Counted from the stretch's first letter, positions 1 to 6,374 are shown. The stretch is 10,156 nucleotides of DNA from Patescibacteria group bacterium UBA6065 (GCA_002428865.1 DIYB01000001.1:27361-37516); one strand, 5' to 3'. Notes: generated by a model not told the origin, from the letters alone. Numbers and translations: made by a program.

Positions 1-623
1 TCTGATGGTATGTGGAGTGTTGTCGAAAATATATCCGAAGTGACACTATTGCCCAGTCGCTGGATCGCGGTGGCGAGTATGTCTTTTGCTCGTGACTCGA
101 GACGATCTTCATTTGCTGTCTCAAGTTTCTGCATTCGTACAAGTAGATCTTCCTCGTATTTACGAGCAACCTCTGACAAGAGCTCTTCTCGTGCTTCTGT
201 CTCTGAGAGTCGTGATACTCGTTCAAGTCCTTGAGTGCGTTCGGTTAGGAGCTTGTCAGCACGCTCTTTGATGTCTTTGATCTCAGTAATCTTTTGTTTG
301 AGTCCCTCGATTTCAGAATCAATGTCCGCCTGACGCTTTTCTAACGTGTCCTCTTTTTTTATGAGACGCTCTTCGGTTGCTTTGAGTTTTTCTTCGCGCT
401 CTTTTGCTTCTTTCCGGAGCTCTTGCATTGTCTCGGTAGCCTTGTGTTCGGCTTCGAGTATGATGCGTTTCGCTTCCTCCTCTGCTTCGAACTGCATCTG
501 CTTGATTTCGAGCTCCATCGAGCCGCGCTTGCCAAGCGAGATGATGAGGCGCAGGTAGTAACCTATCGCAATCCCCGCAAGTCCTGCGATACTCGCGAGT
601 ACGATAAATAGTTTTAATGACAT
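1..623 (-). CDS. rny: Ribonuclease Y, N-terminal part (cut by window edge)
   Basis: RNase Y is a membrane-anchored endoribonuclease that starts mRNA decay. The visible 207 codons begin MSLKLFIVLASIAGLAG, a single N-terminal membrane helix (about residues 3-25). A long Glu/Lys/Arg-rich coiled coil follows (about 30-175, with stretches such as EAEEEAKRIILEAEHKA and ATEERLIKKE). The last visible residues, RLGNSVTSDIFSTTLHIPS, match the segment just before the KH domain motif (DEMKGRIIGREGRN) of the family. The KH and catalytic HD domains therefore lie outside the window and the HD motif cannot be checked. The start is the only ATG that gives the usual short cytosol-membrane leader. No Shine-Dalgarno motif stands before it. 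A terminator separates it from clpP upstream, so it is probably transcribed on its own. The family call is from memory of the architecture and is strong. Confidence 0.93.
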   Translation of the reverse strand, partial: MSLKLFIVLASIAGLAGIAIGYYLRLIISLGKRGSMELEIKQMQFEAEEEAKRIILEAEHKATETMQELRKEAKEREEKLKATEERLIKKEDTLEKRQADIDSEIEGLKQKITEIKDIKERADKLLTERTQGLERVSRLSETEAREELLSEVARKYEEDLLVRMQKLETANEDRLESRAKDILATAIQRLGNSVTSDIFSTTLHIPS

Positions 624-627
624 GGGT

Positions 628-643
628 AGGGGATGGTACCCCT
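628..643 (-). promoter_or_regulatory. Small hairpin just upstream of the rny start
   Basis: On the minus strand AGGGG and CCCCT pair around a six-base loop, ending 4 bases before the rny ATG. The only purine-rich stretch that could act as a ribosome binding site (GAGGGG) lies inside this stem, about 15 bases from the start. It could hide the ribosome landing site, but the stem is only 5 bp, so this is weak inference. Confidence 0.25.
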
Positions 644-723
644 CGGACGATTAGGTCAATAGTCGATCAGTGGAGGAGTGGTGATGGTGAATTGCTGTGT
701 GGTGGAGAGACCTGTGCATACGG

Positions 724-809
724 AGTGTATGTGTGCGAGCGGGAAGTACCAAAAAATGAATTGATATGACCAACAACTTCATACTATATAAGAAGAGTGG
801 GTGTCGCAA
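724..809 (-). promoter_or_regulatory. Candidate promoter(s) for rny
   Basis: Two sigma-70-like pairs are seen on the minus strand in the gap between the clpP terminator and rny. The first is TTGCGA (804-809), 17 bases, TAGTAT (781-786), in an AT-rich TATATAGTAT context. The second is TTGGTA (747-752), 17 bases, TACACT (724-729). Each box matches consensus at about 4 of 6 bases. Either gives a leader of roughly 95-150 bases that is C/A-rich and mostly unstructured. The 248-base gap (624-871) holds nothing else except the clpP terminator and a small hairpin. Confidence 0.35.
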
Positions 810-825
810 GGTGTCTTTTCTACAA

Positions 826-861
826 ACAAAAATCACCCTGTTTGGATAGGGTGATTTTTGT
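826..861 (-). terminator. Intrinsic terminator of clpP
   Basis: ACAAAAATCACCCT (826-839) pairs perfectly over 14 bp with AGGGTGATTTTTGT (848-861) around an eight-base loop. It lies 10 bases past the clpP stop codon. On the minus strand the T-tract follows the GC-rich core, as expected of an intrinsic terminator. Confidence 0.85.
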
Positions 862-871
862 GTACAAATCG

Positions 872-1450
872 CTAGGAAATAATTTTGTCGATAATACCGT
901 ACTTTTTTGCCTCCTCCGCATCCATGAAGAAGTCTCGTTCGACATCCTTCTCAATTTTTGTGAGCGTTTGACCAGTATTTGTGGCAAGAAGTTTGTTGAG
1001 CGTGTCTCTCGTCTTGAGAATGTGACGAGCAGTGATTGCGATATCTGATGCTTGACCCTCAGCACCACCGAGCGGTTGGTGGATCATCACTTCAGCGTGG
1101 GGGAGGATGAATCGCTTACCTTTCTTTCCAGCAGAGAGCACCACTGCGCCACCTGATGCGGCGAGACCGACGCAGTACGTCGCCACATCATTTTTTATGT
1201 GGTTCATCGTGTCGACGATTGCGAGTGTAGCGGTCACCGATCCGCCTGGAGAATTGACGTAGAGGTGGATATCTTTTTTTGGATCTTCAGATTGGAGGAA
1301 GAGGAGCTGAGCGATAACAATGTTCGCGGTGTGGTCATCGATTGGACCCGAAAGAAAGATAATGTTCTCTTTGAGAAGGCGAGAATAGATATCGTAGGCA
1401 CGCTCGCCCATGTTGGTTTTCTCAATGACGGTGGGGATGAGGATAGACAT
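872..1450 (-). CDS. clpP: ATP-dependent Clp protease proteolytic subunit
   Basis: ClpP forms the double-ring serine protease chamber that degrades proteins unfolded by a Clp ATPase in the cytoplasm. The 192 residues align end to end with mature E. coli Clp[21 protein letters not shown] at the N-terminus, the [17 protein letters not shown] oxyanion region (66-82), catalytic Ser99 in GLAASGGA, His124 in VMIHQPLGG and Asp173 in ERDFF. All three triad residues are present. The residue after the catalytic Ser is Gly, where most family members, including E. coli, have Met (AASMGA). The chosen ATG leaves almost no propeptide. No Shine-Dalgarno motif is seen. No Clp ATPase gene is in the window, so the partner is unknown. 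The gene is divergent from rsmE and ends in its own terminator. Family assignment is very secure. Confidence 0.97.
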   Translation of the reverse strand: MSILIPTVIEKTNMGERAYDIYSRLLKENIIFLSGPIDDHTANIVIAQLLFLQSEDPKKDIHLYVNSPGGSVTATLAIVDTMNHIKNDVATYCVGLAASGGAVVLSAGKKGKRFILPHAEVMIHQPLGGAEGQASDIAITARHILKTRDTLNKLLATNTGQTLTKIEKDVERDFFMDAEEAKKYGIIDKIIS

Positions 1451-1493
1451 ATATAGTGTGATGTTTCCGGTTCTGCTAATGGCTGATGTTCAT

Positions 1494-1522
1494 ACAATAG
1501 ATGAAAAAGAAGTTGTGTGCAA
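1494..1522 (-). promoter_or_regulatory. Candidate clpP promoter
   Basis: On the minus strand TTGCAC (1517-1522), a 17-base spacer and TATTGT (1494-1499) resemble a sigma-70 promoter, with 4 of 6 matches in each box. It would start transcription near 1487 and give a leader of about 37 bases. Its -35 box lies back to back with the candidate -35 of the divergent rsmE promoter. Confidence 0.4.
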
Positions 1523-1524
1523 AT

Positions 1525-1552
1525 TTGTTATTTCACCCGTTTCATATAGAGT
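1525..1552 (+). promoter_or_regulatory. Candidate rsmE promoter, possibly leaderless
   Basis: TTGTTA (1525-1530), a 16-base spacer and TAGAGT (1547-1552) are the best sigma-70-like pair before rsmE. The expected start of transcription would fall at about 1558-1560, that is at the ATG itself. That would give a leaderless mRNA and fit the lack of a ribosome binding site. The boxes are weak, so confidence is low. Confidence 0.28.
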
Positions 1553-1559
1553 ATCTTCT

Positions 1560-2267
1560 ATGAGGTTACACAGATTTTTTGTATCACACGACGTATCGAA
1601 GGGGGGTACTATCACACTCCCCGAGCCAAAGGTCATACACCAGATGCGCTCGGTATTCAGGTTTCACCCTGGGGACAAAGTGGTGCTTTTCAATGGTGAT
1701 GGCACCGACTATGTTTCAGAGATAGTGACTCTCGAGCGGGAACGAGGAACGTTTCATATCGTTGAACAGCGTCCTGCTCTATGGAAGCCGCGAGTGAAAC
1801 TCACCATGGTTGTATCGATGACCAAGAAAGATACTATCGAATGGTCGATACAAAAAGCGGTTGAGCTCGGTGTATCAGTATTCGTGCCAGTTATCTCTCA
1901 GCGGAGTGAAAAGAAGGGATTCAATACAGAACGAGTGCGACGGATTATTATTGAAGCGACTGAACAATCAGGTCGCGCCGATCTCATGGAGGTGTCAGAG
2001 CCAGTGTCGCTCGATGAGTGGTTGGTGCGCGGTGATGGATGTGTTATCGCGTTTCATACCTCTGGTGAAACTCTGTCGATGACAGATGTATCGGGACATA
2101 TTTCGATTACAACTTTCATTGGACCGGAGGGTGGTTGGAGTGATGAGGAGCTCTCAATTTTCAAAGAAAAAGGATTTCTCATTCGTTCTCTCAGTACACC
2201 CGTGCTCCGTGCTGAAACTGCGGTGACTTCTGTCGCGAGTATTCTTGTACAGGCTACTCATCGTTAG
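1560..2267 (+). CDS. rsmE: 16S rRNA (uracil1498-N3)-methyltransferase
   Basis: RsmE uses S-adenosylmethionine to methylate N3 of U1498 in 16S rRNA of the small ribosomal subunit. The 235 residues have the usual two parts. The first is an N-terminal PUA-like RNA-binding domain (1 to about 75; MRLHRFFVS, HQMRSVFRFHPGDKVVLFNGDG). The second is a SPOUT knot methyltransferase domain with KAVELG (99-104), EATEQSGR (132-139), GPEGGWSDEE (188-197) and the knot segment LSTPVLRAETAV (211-222). These are the family's SAM-binding motifs and all are intact. The open frame runs back to 1410, but that extension overlaps clpP and resembles nothing; the MRLHRFF start is typical of RsmE. It is divergent from clpP and convergent with tig, sharing a terminator with tig. 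No heat-shock or ribosomal gene partner (such as prmA) is adjacent. Confidence 0.95.
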   Translation: MRLHRFFVSHDVSKGGTITLPEPKVIHQMRSVFRFHPGDKVVLFNGDGTDYVSEIVTLERERGTFHIVEQRPALWKPRVKLTMVVSMTKKDTIEWSIQKAVELGVSVFVPVISQRSEKKGFNTERVRRIIIEATEQSGRADLMEVSEPVSLDEWLVRGDGCVIAFHTSGETLSMTDVSGHISITTFIGPEGGWSDEELSIFKEKGFLIRSLSTPVLRAETAVTSVASILVQATHR

Positions 2268-2278
2268 AATGTTGCAAC

Positions 2279-2310
2279 AAAAAAAACCGCGCACGGTGCG
2301 CGGTTTTTTT
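2279..2310. terminator. Bidirectional terminator between rsmE and tig
   Basis: A 17-base perfect GC-rich palindrome (2287-2303, centred on 2295) is flanked by an A-tract (2279-2286) and seven T (2304-2310). It therefore works as an intrinsic terminator on both strands. It sits 11 bases after the rsmE stop and 9 bases from the tig stop, exactly between two convergent genes. Confidence 0.92.
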
Positions 2311-2319
2311 GTGTTTTTC

Positions 2320-3354
2320 TTATGAGATTGATTCGAGGTAGTCGAAGACTGCTTGGGTTTTGAATGTGTGTTCAAAATACGCACGAGCACGATCGGCATC
2401 GATATCTTTGTGGTGCTCTTTGAGGTGTGTGAGCTCGGCGTCTATCTTTGATTGGTCAGCAACAATTTTTTCTTCTCGCGCGATATATTCAAGAGCAATA
2501 TCGAGTTTCACTTTTTTCTCTGCATCAGCACGCCACTCAGTCCGCATCTCCGTTTCTGTTTTTTTGAGGTGTTTCAGATATTCGTCAAACGAAAGACCCA
2601 TGCGCTCAATATCATGTCGCATTCGTGCAATCATGTGATCGAGTTCACTCTCGATGAGCACGTTAGGTATGACGAGTACAACCGCACTCGCGATTGCATT
2701 GATGAGTGAGAGACGACGTTTCTCAGCAATGCGATGAGTTTTTTCGTGCGCGAGATTGTCTCCGATTTTTTTTGTGAAATCAGCAACGTCTTTGAAGTCA
2801 CCGAGTGATTGCACAAAAGCGTCTGTGAGTTCTGGAAGCATAGGATCTTTTTCGCCTTCCTTTGCCACTGCACGGCTTCGACGAATCTTTTCGATCGCTT
2901 CAGTAACCTCGGTATCTGTTACGGTCGCTGGTTCTTGCTTCTTTTCATTTTCTTTTCGAGCAATCGCTTTGTAGTCGAGTGTTTTTATTTTTGGCACCAC
3001 AGCAGTTGTGATGGTGAACTCGAGGGGATTGCCGCGCGCCATCTTAGTGATCGATACACGGGGTTTGCCGACGGCATCAATTTCTTCTGCCTCGAGTATG
3101 TGACCATAGGCGTGCGAGATCGCGCGCTCCGCTCCTTCAGAAAGGAGAGTGGTCTCACCGATTCGATCGAGGATCATTTTTTCTGGCGCCGCCCCTTTGC
3201 GAAATCCCGGGATAGTGATATCACGCGACATATCGGCGAGAGCATCCTTGATATGCGAGTCGAATTCCTCGCTCGGTACGGAACTTGTGATTTCCACCTC
3301 AGAGGTATCTGGTAGTGGTCGAATAGACGCTTTGTATGAATGATGTGATGCCAT
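2320..3354 (-). CDS. tig: Trigger factor lacking the PPIase domain
   Basis: Trigger factor binds the ribosome at the exit tunnel and shields nascent chains. The 344 residues show the N-terminal ribosome-binding domain (1 to about 125) with the signature GFRKGAAP (50-57; family GFRxGKxP). A helix follows (VTDTEVTEAIEKIRRSRA, 145-162), and then the C-terminal chaperone domain opens at LPELTDAFVQSLG (173-185) and continues with VIPNVLIESELDHMIARMRH (228-247). In E. coli (432 residues) the FKBP-type prolyl isomerase domain sits between that helix and the LPELT motif. Here only about 10 residues join them, so the whole isomerase domain is missing. The frame is open to 3405, but MASHHSYKAS at 3354 fits the family start. 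An AT-rich TACTATATATTT directly precedes the ATG, and there is no Shine-Dalgarno motif. The terminator at 3402-3439 isolates it from the gene upstream. Confidence 0.92.
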   Translation of the reverse strand: MASHHSYKASIRPLPDTSEVEITSSVPSEEFDSHIKDALADMSRDITIPGFRKGAAPEKMILDRIGETTLLSEGAERAISHAYGHILEAEEIDAVGKPRVSITKMARGNPLEFTITTAVVPKIKTLDYKAIARKENEKKQEPATVTDTEVTEAIEKIRRSRAVAKEGEKDPMLPELTDAFVQSLGDFKDVADFTKKIGDNLAHEKTHRIAEKRRLSLINAIASAVVLVIPNVLIESELDHMIARMRHDIERMGLSFDEYLKHLKKTETEMRTEWRADAEKKVKLDIALEYIAREEKIVADQSKIDAELTHLKEHHKDIDADRARAYFEHTFKTQAVFDYLESIS

Positions 3355-3401
3355 AAATATATAGTATTGTCCGCAAAGTCTAACGGTATGATGAAAAACA
3401 T

Positions 3402-3439
3402 GCAAATCAAAAACCCGCCGGAGCGGGTTTTTGATTTGC
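3402..3439 (-). terminator. Long-stem terminator after the 71-residue membrane protein gene
   Basis: A perfect 17-bp stem (3402-3418 with 3423-3439) closes a CGGA loop. The core is ACCCGC/GCGGGT, with five A and five T beside it. It starts 7 bases past the stop codon at 3447. The T-tract is inside the stem, and a further TGTTTTTC follows on the minus strand. A sequence this symmetrical could act on both strands, although no plus-strand gene reaches it. Confidence 0.82.
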
Positions 3440-3446
3440 GTTGGTA

Positions 3447-3662
3447 TTACTGGAGCTCCGCCTCGAGATCCGATAGATCGATTTGAATATCTACCGCCGA
3501 ATCAAGATCAGTTTCAATTGATTCGAAGCCTTCTGTTGGCGTAGGTGTACCCGCGATCTTTCCTCCCCAGATGTAGAACGCGCCAACGACGAGCACTGCG
3601 ATGATGACGATAATACCGATGATTGGTCCGAGTGATTTTTTTTCTGCTACTTGTGGTTCCAT
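3447..3662 (-). CDS. Small single-pass membrane protein, function unknown
   Basis: The 71 residues consist of a short charged N-terminus (MEPQVAEKKSLG), one strongly hydrophobic helix (about 12-33, rich in Ile and Val and ending FYIWGGK) and an acidic tail of about 38 residues ending DLSDLEAELQ. The Lys pair before the helix suggests an N-in, C-out orientation, so the acidic tail would face outside. It lies 27 bases downstream of the secreted coiled-coil gene and is followed by a terminator, so the two are almost certainly one transcript. I recall similar short TM-plus-acidic-tail proteins from Parcubacteria genomes, but no function is known to me. The coding call rests on the operon position, composition and terminator placement. 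Confidence 0.78.
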   Translation of the reverse strand: MEPQVAEKKSLGPIIGIIVIIAVLVVGAFYIWGGKIAGTPTPTEGFESIETDLDSAVDIQIDLSDLEAELQ

Positions 3663-3689
3663 AGTGGCGATGTGTGTTTAATAACGAGT

Positions 3690-4424
3690 CTACTGAGTTG
3701 ATGTGGTCGTTGCTGTGCCGACGGCAGGCTTGAGATTTTTGATGACCATAACGATTGCTTCGTGCGCTTCCCTGATTACTTTGCGCGCATTATCGGTTGC
3801 TGTTTTGAGTGATTCGAGCGATGCTCTCGGATCATCAGATGATGCTGGTACCTGTGCCACTGCGTCTGCCGCTGAGTCTGCCGATACGATCTTTGCACGA
3901 GCAGCCTCCAGTCCTGTACGAGCAGCGGTCACGTCAACGCCTTTTTCAGCGAATGAATCGAGACGCGCACTCACTTTATTTGCTGATTCATTGAGTCGAT
4001 CAACAGCTTTGTTGAGCTGTTCAGATGTTTTCGCAATCCTTTCCTTGAGCTTTGCTGCAGCCTGAGCCTTTTTTTCTGCAGAAGGTTCTGCACGAGTCGA
4101 AGATGCATTCTTGCGCATCTCTTCGCGCTTCTCTTTGACTTCCATACGTGTCGAAGATGCAAATTCTTTTACCTCCATCCTCTTGAGTTCGACCTCTTTC
4201 TTCACTTCAACACGCTTGTCTTGTAGCTCGATTTTCTTTTGTTCGAACTCCTTTTTGTATTCATTACGTTTCTTTTCTGTCTCTGCGCGACGTTCCTCGA
4301 TTTTCGCTCGGATCTCGGCGCTTGTAGGAGCCGGCTGCACTTCAGTTGCTTCTTGCGCACTCACTACCTGTGTTCCAAACAGAGCGGCGAGGATAATCGC
4401 AATACCATATATATATGTCTTCAT
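3690..4424 (-). CDS. Secreted Lys/Glu-rich coiled-coil protein, function unknown
   Basis: The 244-residue product starts with a clear signal peptide (MKTYIYGIAIILAALFGTQV, likely cut after VSA at residue 23). A highly charged helical stretch follows (about 36-110), full of EKK, KKE and EVK runs and likely a long single helix or coiled coil. A second, Ala-rich helical region spans about 115-235 (KKAQAAAKLKERIAK, EQLNKAVDRLNESANKV). The short motif ASSTR occurs twice (89-93 and 107-111), each flanked by MEVKEK or charged residues, which suggests a small internal duplication. The tail is Thr/Ser-rich (TATTTSTQ). There is no cysteine, no lipobox and no second membrane helix, so it is probably soluble outside the membrane. 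It forms a unit with the 71-residue membrane protein. The function is not recognised. Possible roles as spacer or envelope-linked scaffold are speculation. Confidence 0.85.
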   Translation of the reverse strand: MKTYIYGIAIILAALFGTQVVSAQEATEVQPAPTSAEIRAKIEERRAETEKKRNEYKKEFEQKKIELQDKRVEVKKEVELKRMEVKEFASSTRMEVKEKREEMRKNASSTRAEPSAEKKAQAAAKLKERIAKTSEQLNKAVDRLNESANKVSARLDSFAEKGVDVTAARTGLEAARAKIVSADSAADAVAQVPASSDDPRASLESLKTATDNARKVIREAHEAIVMVIKNLKPAVGTATTTSTQ

Positions 4425-4470
4425 ATTTCTATCTTTATTAATTTGTTACCCAGATATGTCGAACCACCAG

Positions 4471-4488
4471 AGGTAGCGTCTGCCACCT
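4471..4488 (-). promoter_or_regulatory. Hairpin in the leader of the secreted coiled-coil gene
   Basis: On the minus strand AGGTGGC and GCTACCT pair over 7 bp, including one G-U, around an AGAC loop. On the plus strand the same place would be an A-C mismatch, so the structure favours RNA read toward the coiled-coil gene. It lies 46 bases before that start, in the only free space between this gene and the ppa terminator. No T-tract follows, so it is not a normal terminator. Confidence 0.3.
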
Positions 4489-4505
4489 ATGATGGTAAGT
4501 ATATA

Positions 4506-4535
4506 CCAAAAACACCCTGTGAAGGGTGTTTTTGG
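4506..4535 (-). terminator. Intrinsic terminator of ppa
   Basis: CCAAAAACACCCT (4506-4518) pairs over 13 bp with AGGGTGTTTTTGG (4523-4535) around a GTGA loop. It begins 7 bases after the ppa stop codon. The minus-strand T-tract follows the CCCT/AGGG core. Confidence 0.87.
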
Positions 4536-4542
4536 GCATCAA

Positions 4543-5076
4543 CTATTTCTTGTGTTTTTGTTTGTAGAGCTCAACTGCTTCGTTAAACACTCGAATCGCC
4601 TCATCTTTTCCTTTGAAATCCCTGATGATTACTTCTTTATCTTGGAGTTTCTTGTAAGTTGAATAGAAGTGCTCAATTTCTCTTAGTGTATGTTTGTTGA
4701 GATCTTTGAGATCACGGACATCGTCCCAACGTGGGTCGGAGACAGGTACTGCAATCACCTTCATGTCACTATCACCGCCATCTTCCATATCCATGACCGC
4801 TACAGGTCTGACTCGTACGAGAACACCAGGGAAGAGCGCGTGCGTCGTGAGGAGCACTACATCGAGTGGGTCACCATCATGCCAATGAGTACGAGGCACA
4901 AACCCATAATCATACGGAAAGTCCTGAGAGGTGAACGCAACACGATCAAGAGCAATAAGGCCGGTCTTTTTGTCTATCTCGTATTTATTTTTTGAACCCT
5001 TCGGTATTTCAATGATGACGTTTATTTTTTCTGGTGTTCCTGGGTCAATGTCGTGAAGTACATTTGCTGCACTCAT
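4543..5076 (-). CDS. ppa: Inorganic pyrophosphatase, soluble family I
   Basis: The enzyme hydrolyses pyrophosphate to two phosphates, pulling nucleic acid and protein synthesis forward in the cytoplasm. The 177 residues match family I length and order: IEIPKGSKNKYEIDKKTG (22-39; substrate-binding Lys and Glu), DYGFVPRTHWHDGDPLDVV (56-74) with the metal-binding signature DGDPLDV (67-73), the acidic MEDGGDSDMKVIAVP (97-111) and FYSTYKKLQ (137-145) with the active-site Tyr-Lys. All the metal-binding Asp positions I can place are kept. It lies 52 bases downstream of nusA with no hairpin between, so the two are probably co-transcribed. A TATAAC box about 20 bases before the start could provide an extra promoter. 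No Shine-Dalgarno motif is seen. Confidence 0.96.
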   Translation of the reverse strand: MSAANVLHDIDPGTPEKINVIIEIPKGSKNKYEIDKKTGLIALDRVAFTSQDFPYDYGFVPRTHWHDGDPLDVVLLTTHALFPGVLVRVRPVAVMDMEDGGDSDMKVIAVPVSDPRWDDVRDLKDLNKHTLREIEHFYSTYKKLQDKEVIIRDFKGKDEAIRVFNEAVELYKQKHKK

Positions 5077-5128
5077 GTTTATAGAGAGTTGTTATACCGA
5101 ATAATATAGGGAGAGGCGGGATTCTGTA

Positions 5129-6280
5129 CTAGGCCTCAGTCGAGGTTGGAGCATCAGGAGATGAAGTCTCGATGACACCATCACTGGATTTGATGTCTAT
5201 TTTCCAACCAGTAAGCTTTGCTGCAAGACGTACATTCTGACCACCTTTTCCGATTGCAAGTGATTGCTGATCACCTGACACCTCGACAGTTGCTGTTTTT
5301 GCCTCATCGTTGAGTGTCACAGAACTTACTTTTGCTGGTGAGAGTGCGTCCTCAATAAACTTTTTTGCATCCGCTGACCAGTCGATAATGTCTATTTTTT
5401 CACCGCCGAGCTCTGATGTCACTGTAGAGACACGAACACCACGCTGACCGACAAGCGAACCGATCGGATCGATATGAGGATCGTGAGACATGACGGCTAT
5501 TTTCGATCGGGAACCAGCTTCTCGTGCAATCGCCTTTATCTCGACGACTTTTGAGGCAATCTCAGGCGCCTCAACCTCAAAGAGTTTTTCAAGGAATTTT
5601 GGATGAGAGCGAGACAGTTTGAGAAATACGCCTCGTGGTGACTCTTCGACGCGGAAGAGGTAGGCACGGATACGTTCACCCTGCTTGTAGCGCTCAGATC
5701 TTATCTGCTCTTCGAATGGTATGACGCCGACTGCACGGCCCATGTCTACGAATATGGTGCCACGCTCAATGCGCTGGACGGTACCAGTGACAATGTCACC
5801 CTCACGACGCCCGTACTCACCAAGGACAGAGACTTTCTCAGCCTCACGGATTTTTTGTATGATGACCTGTTTTGCGGTCTGAGCAGCGATACGTCCAAAA
5901 TCATCTTTTGGCTCAAGAGGGAAAAAGAGTTCTTCATCGAGAACAACATCCCTTTTGATTTTGCGCGCATCATCTATCCAGATGTGGTGTTCTGGGTTGT
6001 AGCGGACGCGCTCATCTTCAGTGGGGAGGTCTGGCATATCTTCACCCTCAGGCACTTCGATCACACGTGACGGGTCGACAGCGATTTTTACCTGGAAAAA
6101 CTCGGTTGCACCCGAATCGAGATCAAATTTTGCACGGATAATCTGACCGCGCTTTCCGTACTCCTTTTTATAGGCAGTTGCGAGCGCCATCTCGATTGCT
6201 TCGAGTATTTTCTCGCGCGGAATACCGCGCTCTTCCTCGAGCTGGCCGAGGACCGAATGAATTACTTTGAGGTCAAACAT
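5129..6280 (-). CDS. nusA: Transcription termination/antitermination factor NusA
   Basis: NusA binds RNA polymerase and nascent RNA and modulates pausing, termination and antitermination. The 383 residues contain the N-terminal polymerase-binding domain (1 to about 150; FDLKVIHSVLGQLEEERGI), an S1 domain (about 156-225; GDIVTGTVQRIERGTIFVDM), KH1 (GSLVGQRGVRV, 274-284) and KH2 (AIGKGGQNVRLAAKLTGWKI, 342-361). There is no C-terminal acidic repeat of the E. coli kind; a short Ser/Thr/Pro tail ends the protein. The length fits the Gram-positive type. The N-terminal domain carries an acidic stretch (about 76-110: VPEGEDMPDLPTEDE, then PEHHIWIDDARKI) that I do not recall from typical NusA. The usual neighbours rimP and infB are absent from both sides; ppa follows instead. 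It has its own promoter and a leader hairpin. Confidence 0.96.
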   Translation of the reverse strand: MFDLKVIHSVLGQLEEERGIPREKILEAIEMALATAYKKEYGKRGQIIRAKFDLDSGATEFFQVKIAVDPSRVIEVPEGEDMPDLPTEDERVRYNPEHHIWIDDARKIKRDVVLDEELFFPLEPKDDFGRIAAQTAKQVIIQKIREAEKVSVLGEYGRREGDIVTGTVQRIERGTIFVDMGRAVGVIPFEEQIRSERYKQGERIRAYLFRVEESPRGVFLKLSRSHPKFLEKLFEVEAPEIASKVVEIKAIAREAGSRSKIAVMSHDPHIDPIGSLVGQRGVRVSTVTSELGGEKIDIIDWSADAKKFIEDALSPAKVSSVTLNDEAKTATVEVSGDQQSLAIGKGGQNVRLAAKLTGWKIDIKSSDGVIETSSPDAPTSTEA

Positions 6281-6310
6281 AAGTACCAGTTTGTAGTCTT
6301 GATAAGTAAG

Positions 6311-6334
6311 AAGGTCCGCCGCGAGGCGAACCTT
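6311..6334 (-). promoter_or_regulatory. Strong hairpin in the nusA mRNA leader
   Basis: On the minus strand AAGGTTCGCC and GGCGGACCTT pair over 10 bp, with one U-G, around a TCGC loop. On the plus strand the same position would be a C-A mismatch, so the fold favours the nusA transcript. It lies about 30 bases before the nusA ATG and a few bases after the predicted transcription start. No T-tract follows (CTTACTTATC), so it does not look like a simple terminator. A role in nusA control or mRNA stability is inference. Confidence 0.5.
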
Positions 6335-6345
6335 TCATGCGCTGT

Positions 6346-6374
6346 ATATTATCCTACTACACATCAATCGTCAA
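6346..6374 (-). promoter_or_regulatory. nusA promoter
   Basis: On the minus strand TTGACG (6369-6374), a 17-base spacer and TAATAT (6346-6351) form a good sigma-70 promoter: 5 of 6 and 4 of 6 matches. The overlapping GATAAT, with a 15-base spacer, is an alternative -10. Transcription would start near 6339 and give a leader of about 58 bases that contains the hairpin at 6311-6334. This is the best promoter match in the window. Confidence 0.6.

Noticed and set aside
651..836. A 61-residue minus-strand reading frame between rny and clpP, with a run of His
   Set aside because: It starts inside the clpP terminator, has no recognisable domain, and covers the likely rny promoter and leader. The His/Ser-rich tail comes from a C/A-rich untranslated stretch.
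1410..1559. N-terminal extension of RsmE by 50 codons
   Set aside because: It overlaps the clpP start region on the other strand and resembles nothing in the family; MRLHRFF at 1560 is the typical RsmE start.
2809..3315. A 168-residue plus-strand frame across the trigger factor gene
   Set aside because: It is rich in Phe, Cys and Arg, antisense to the conserved GFRKG region, and has no promoter or recognisable feature.
3355..3405. Extension of trigger factor by 17 codons to 3405
   Set aside because: The extra residues (MHVFHHTVRLCGQYYIF) are unlike the family start and the first codon touches the terminator stem of the upstream gene.
6311..6334. Intrinsic terminator between nusA and the secreted gene
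   Set aside because: The stem is strong, but on neither strand is it followed by a T-tract, and there is no gene end nearby on either strand. It is better read as a nusA leader hairpin.
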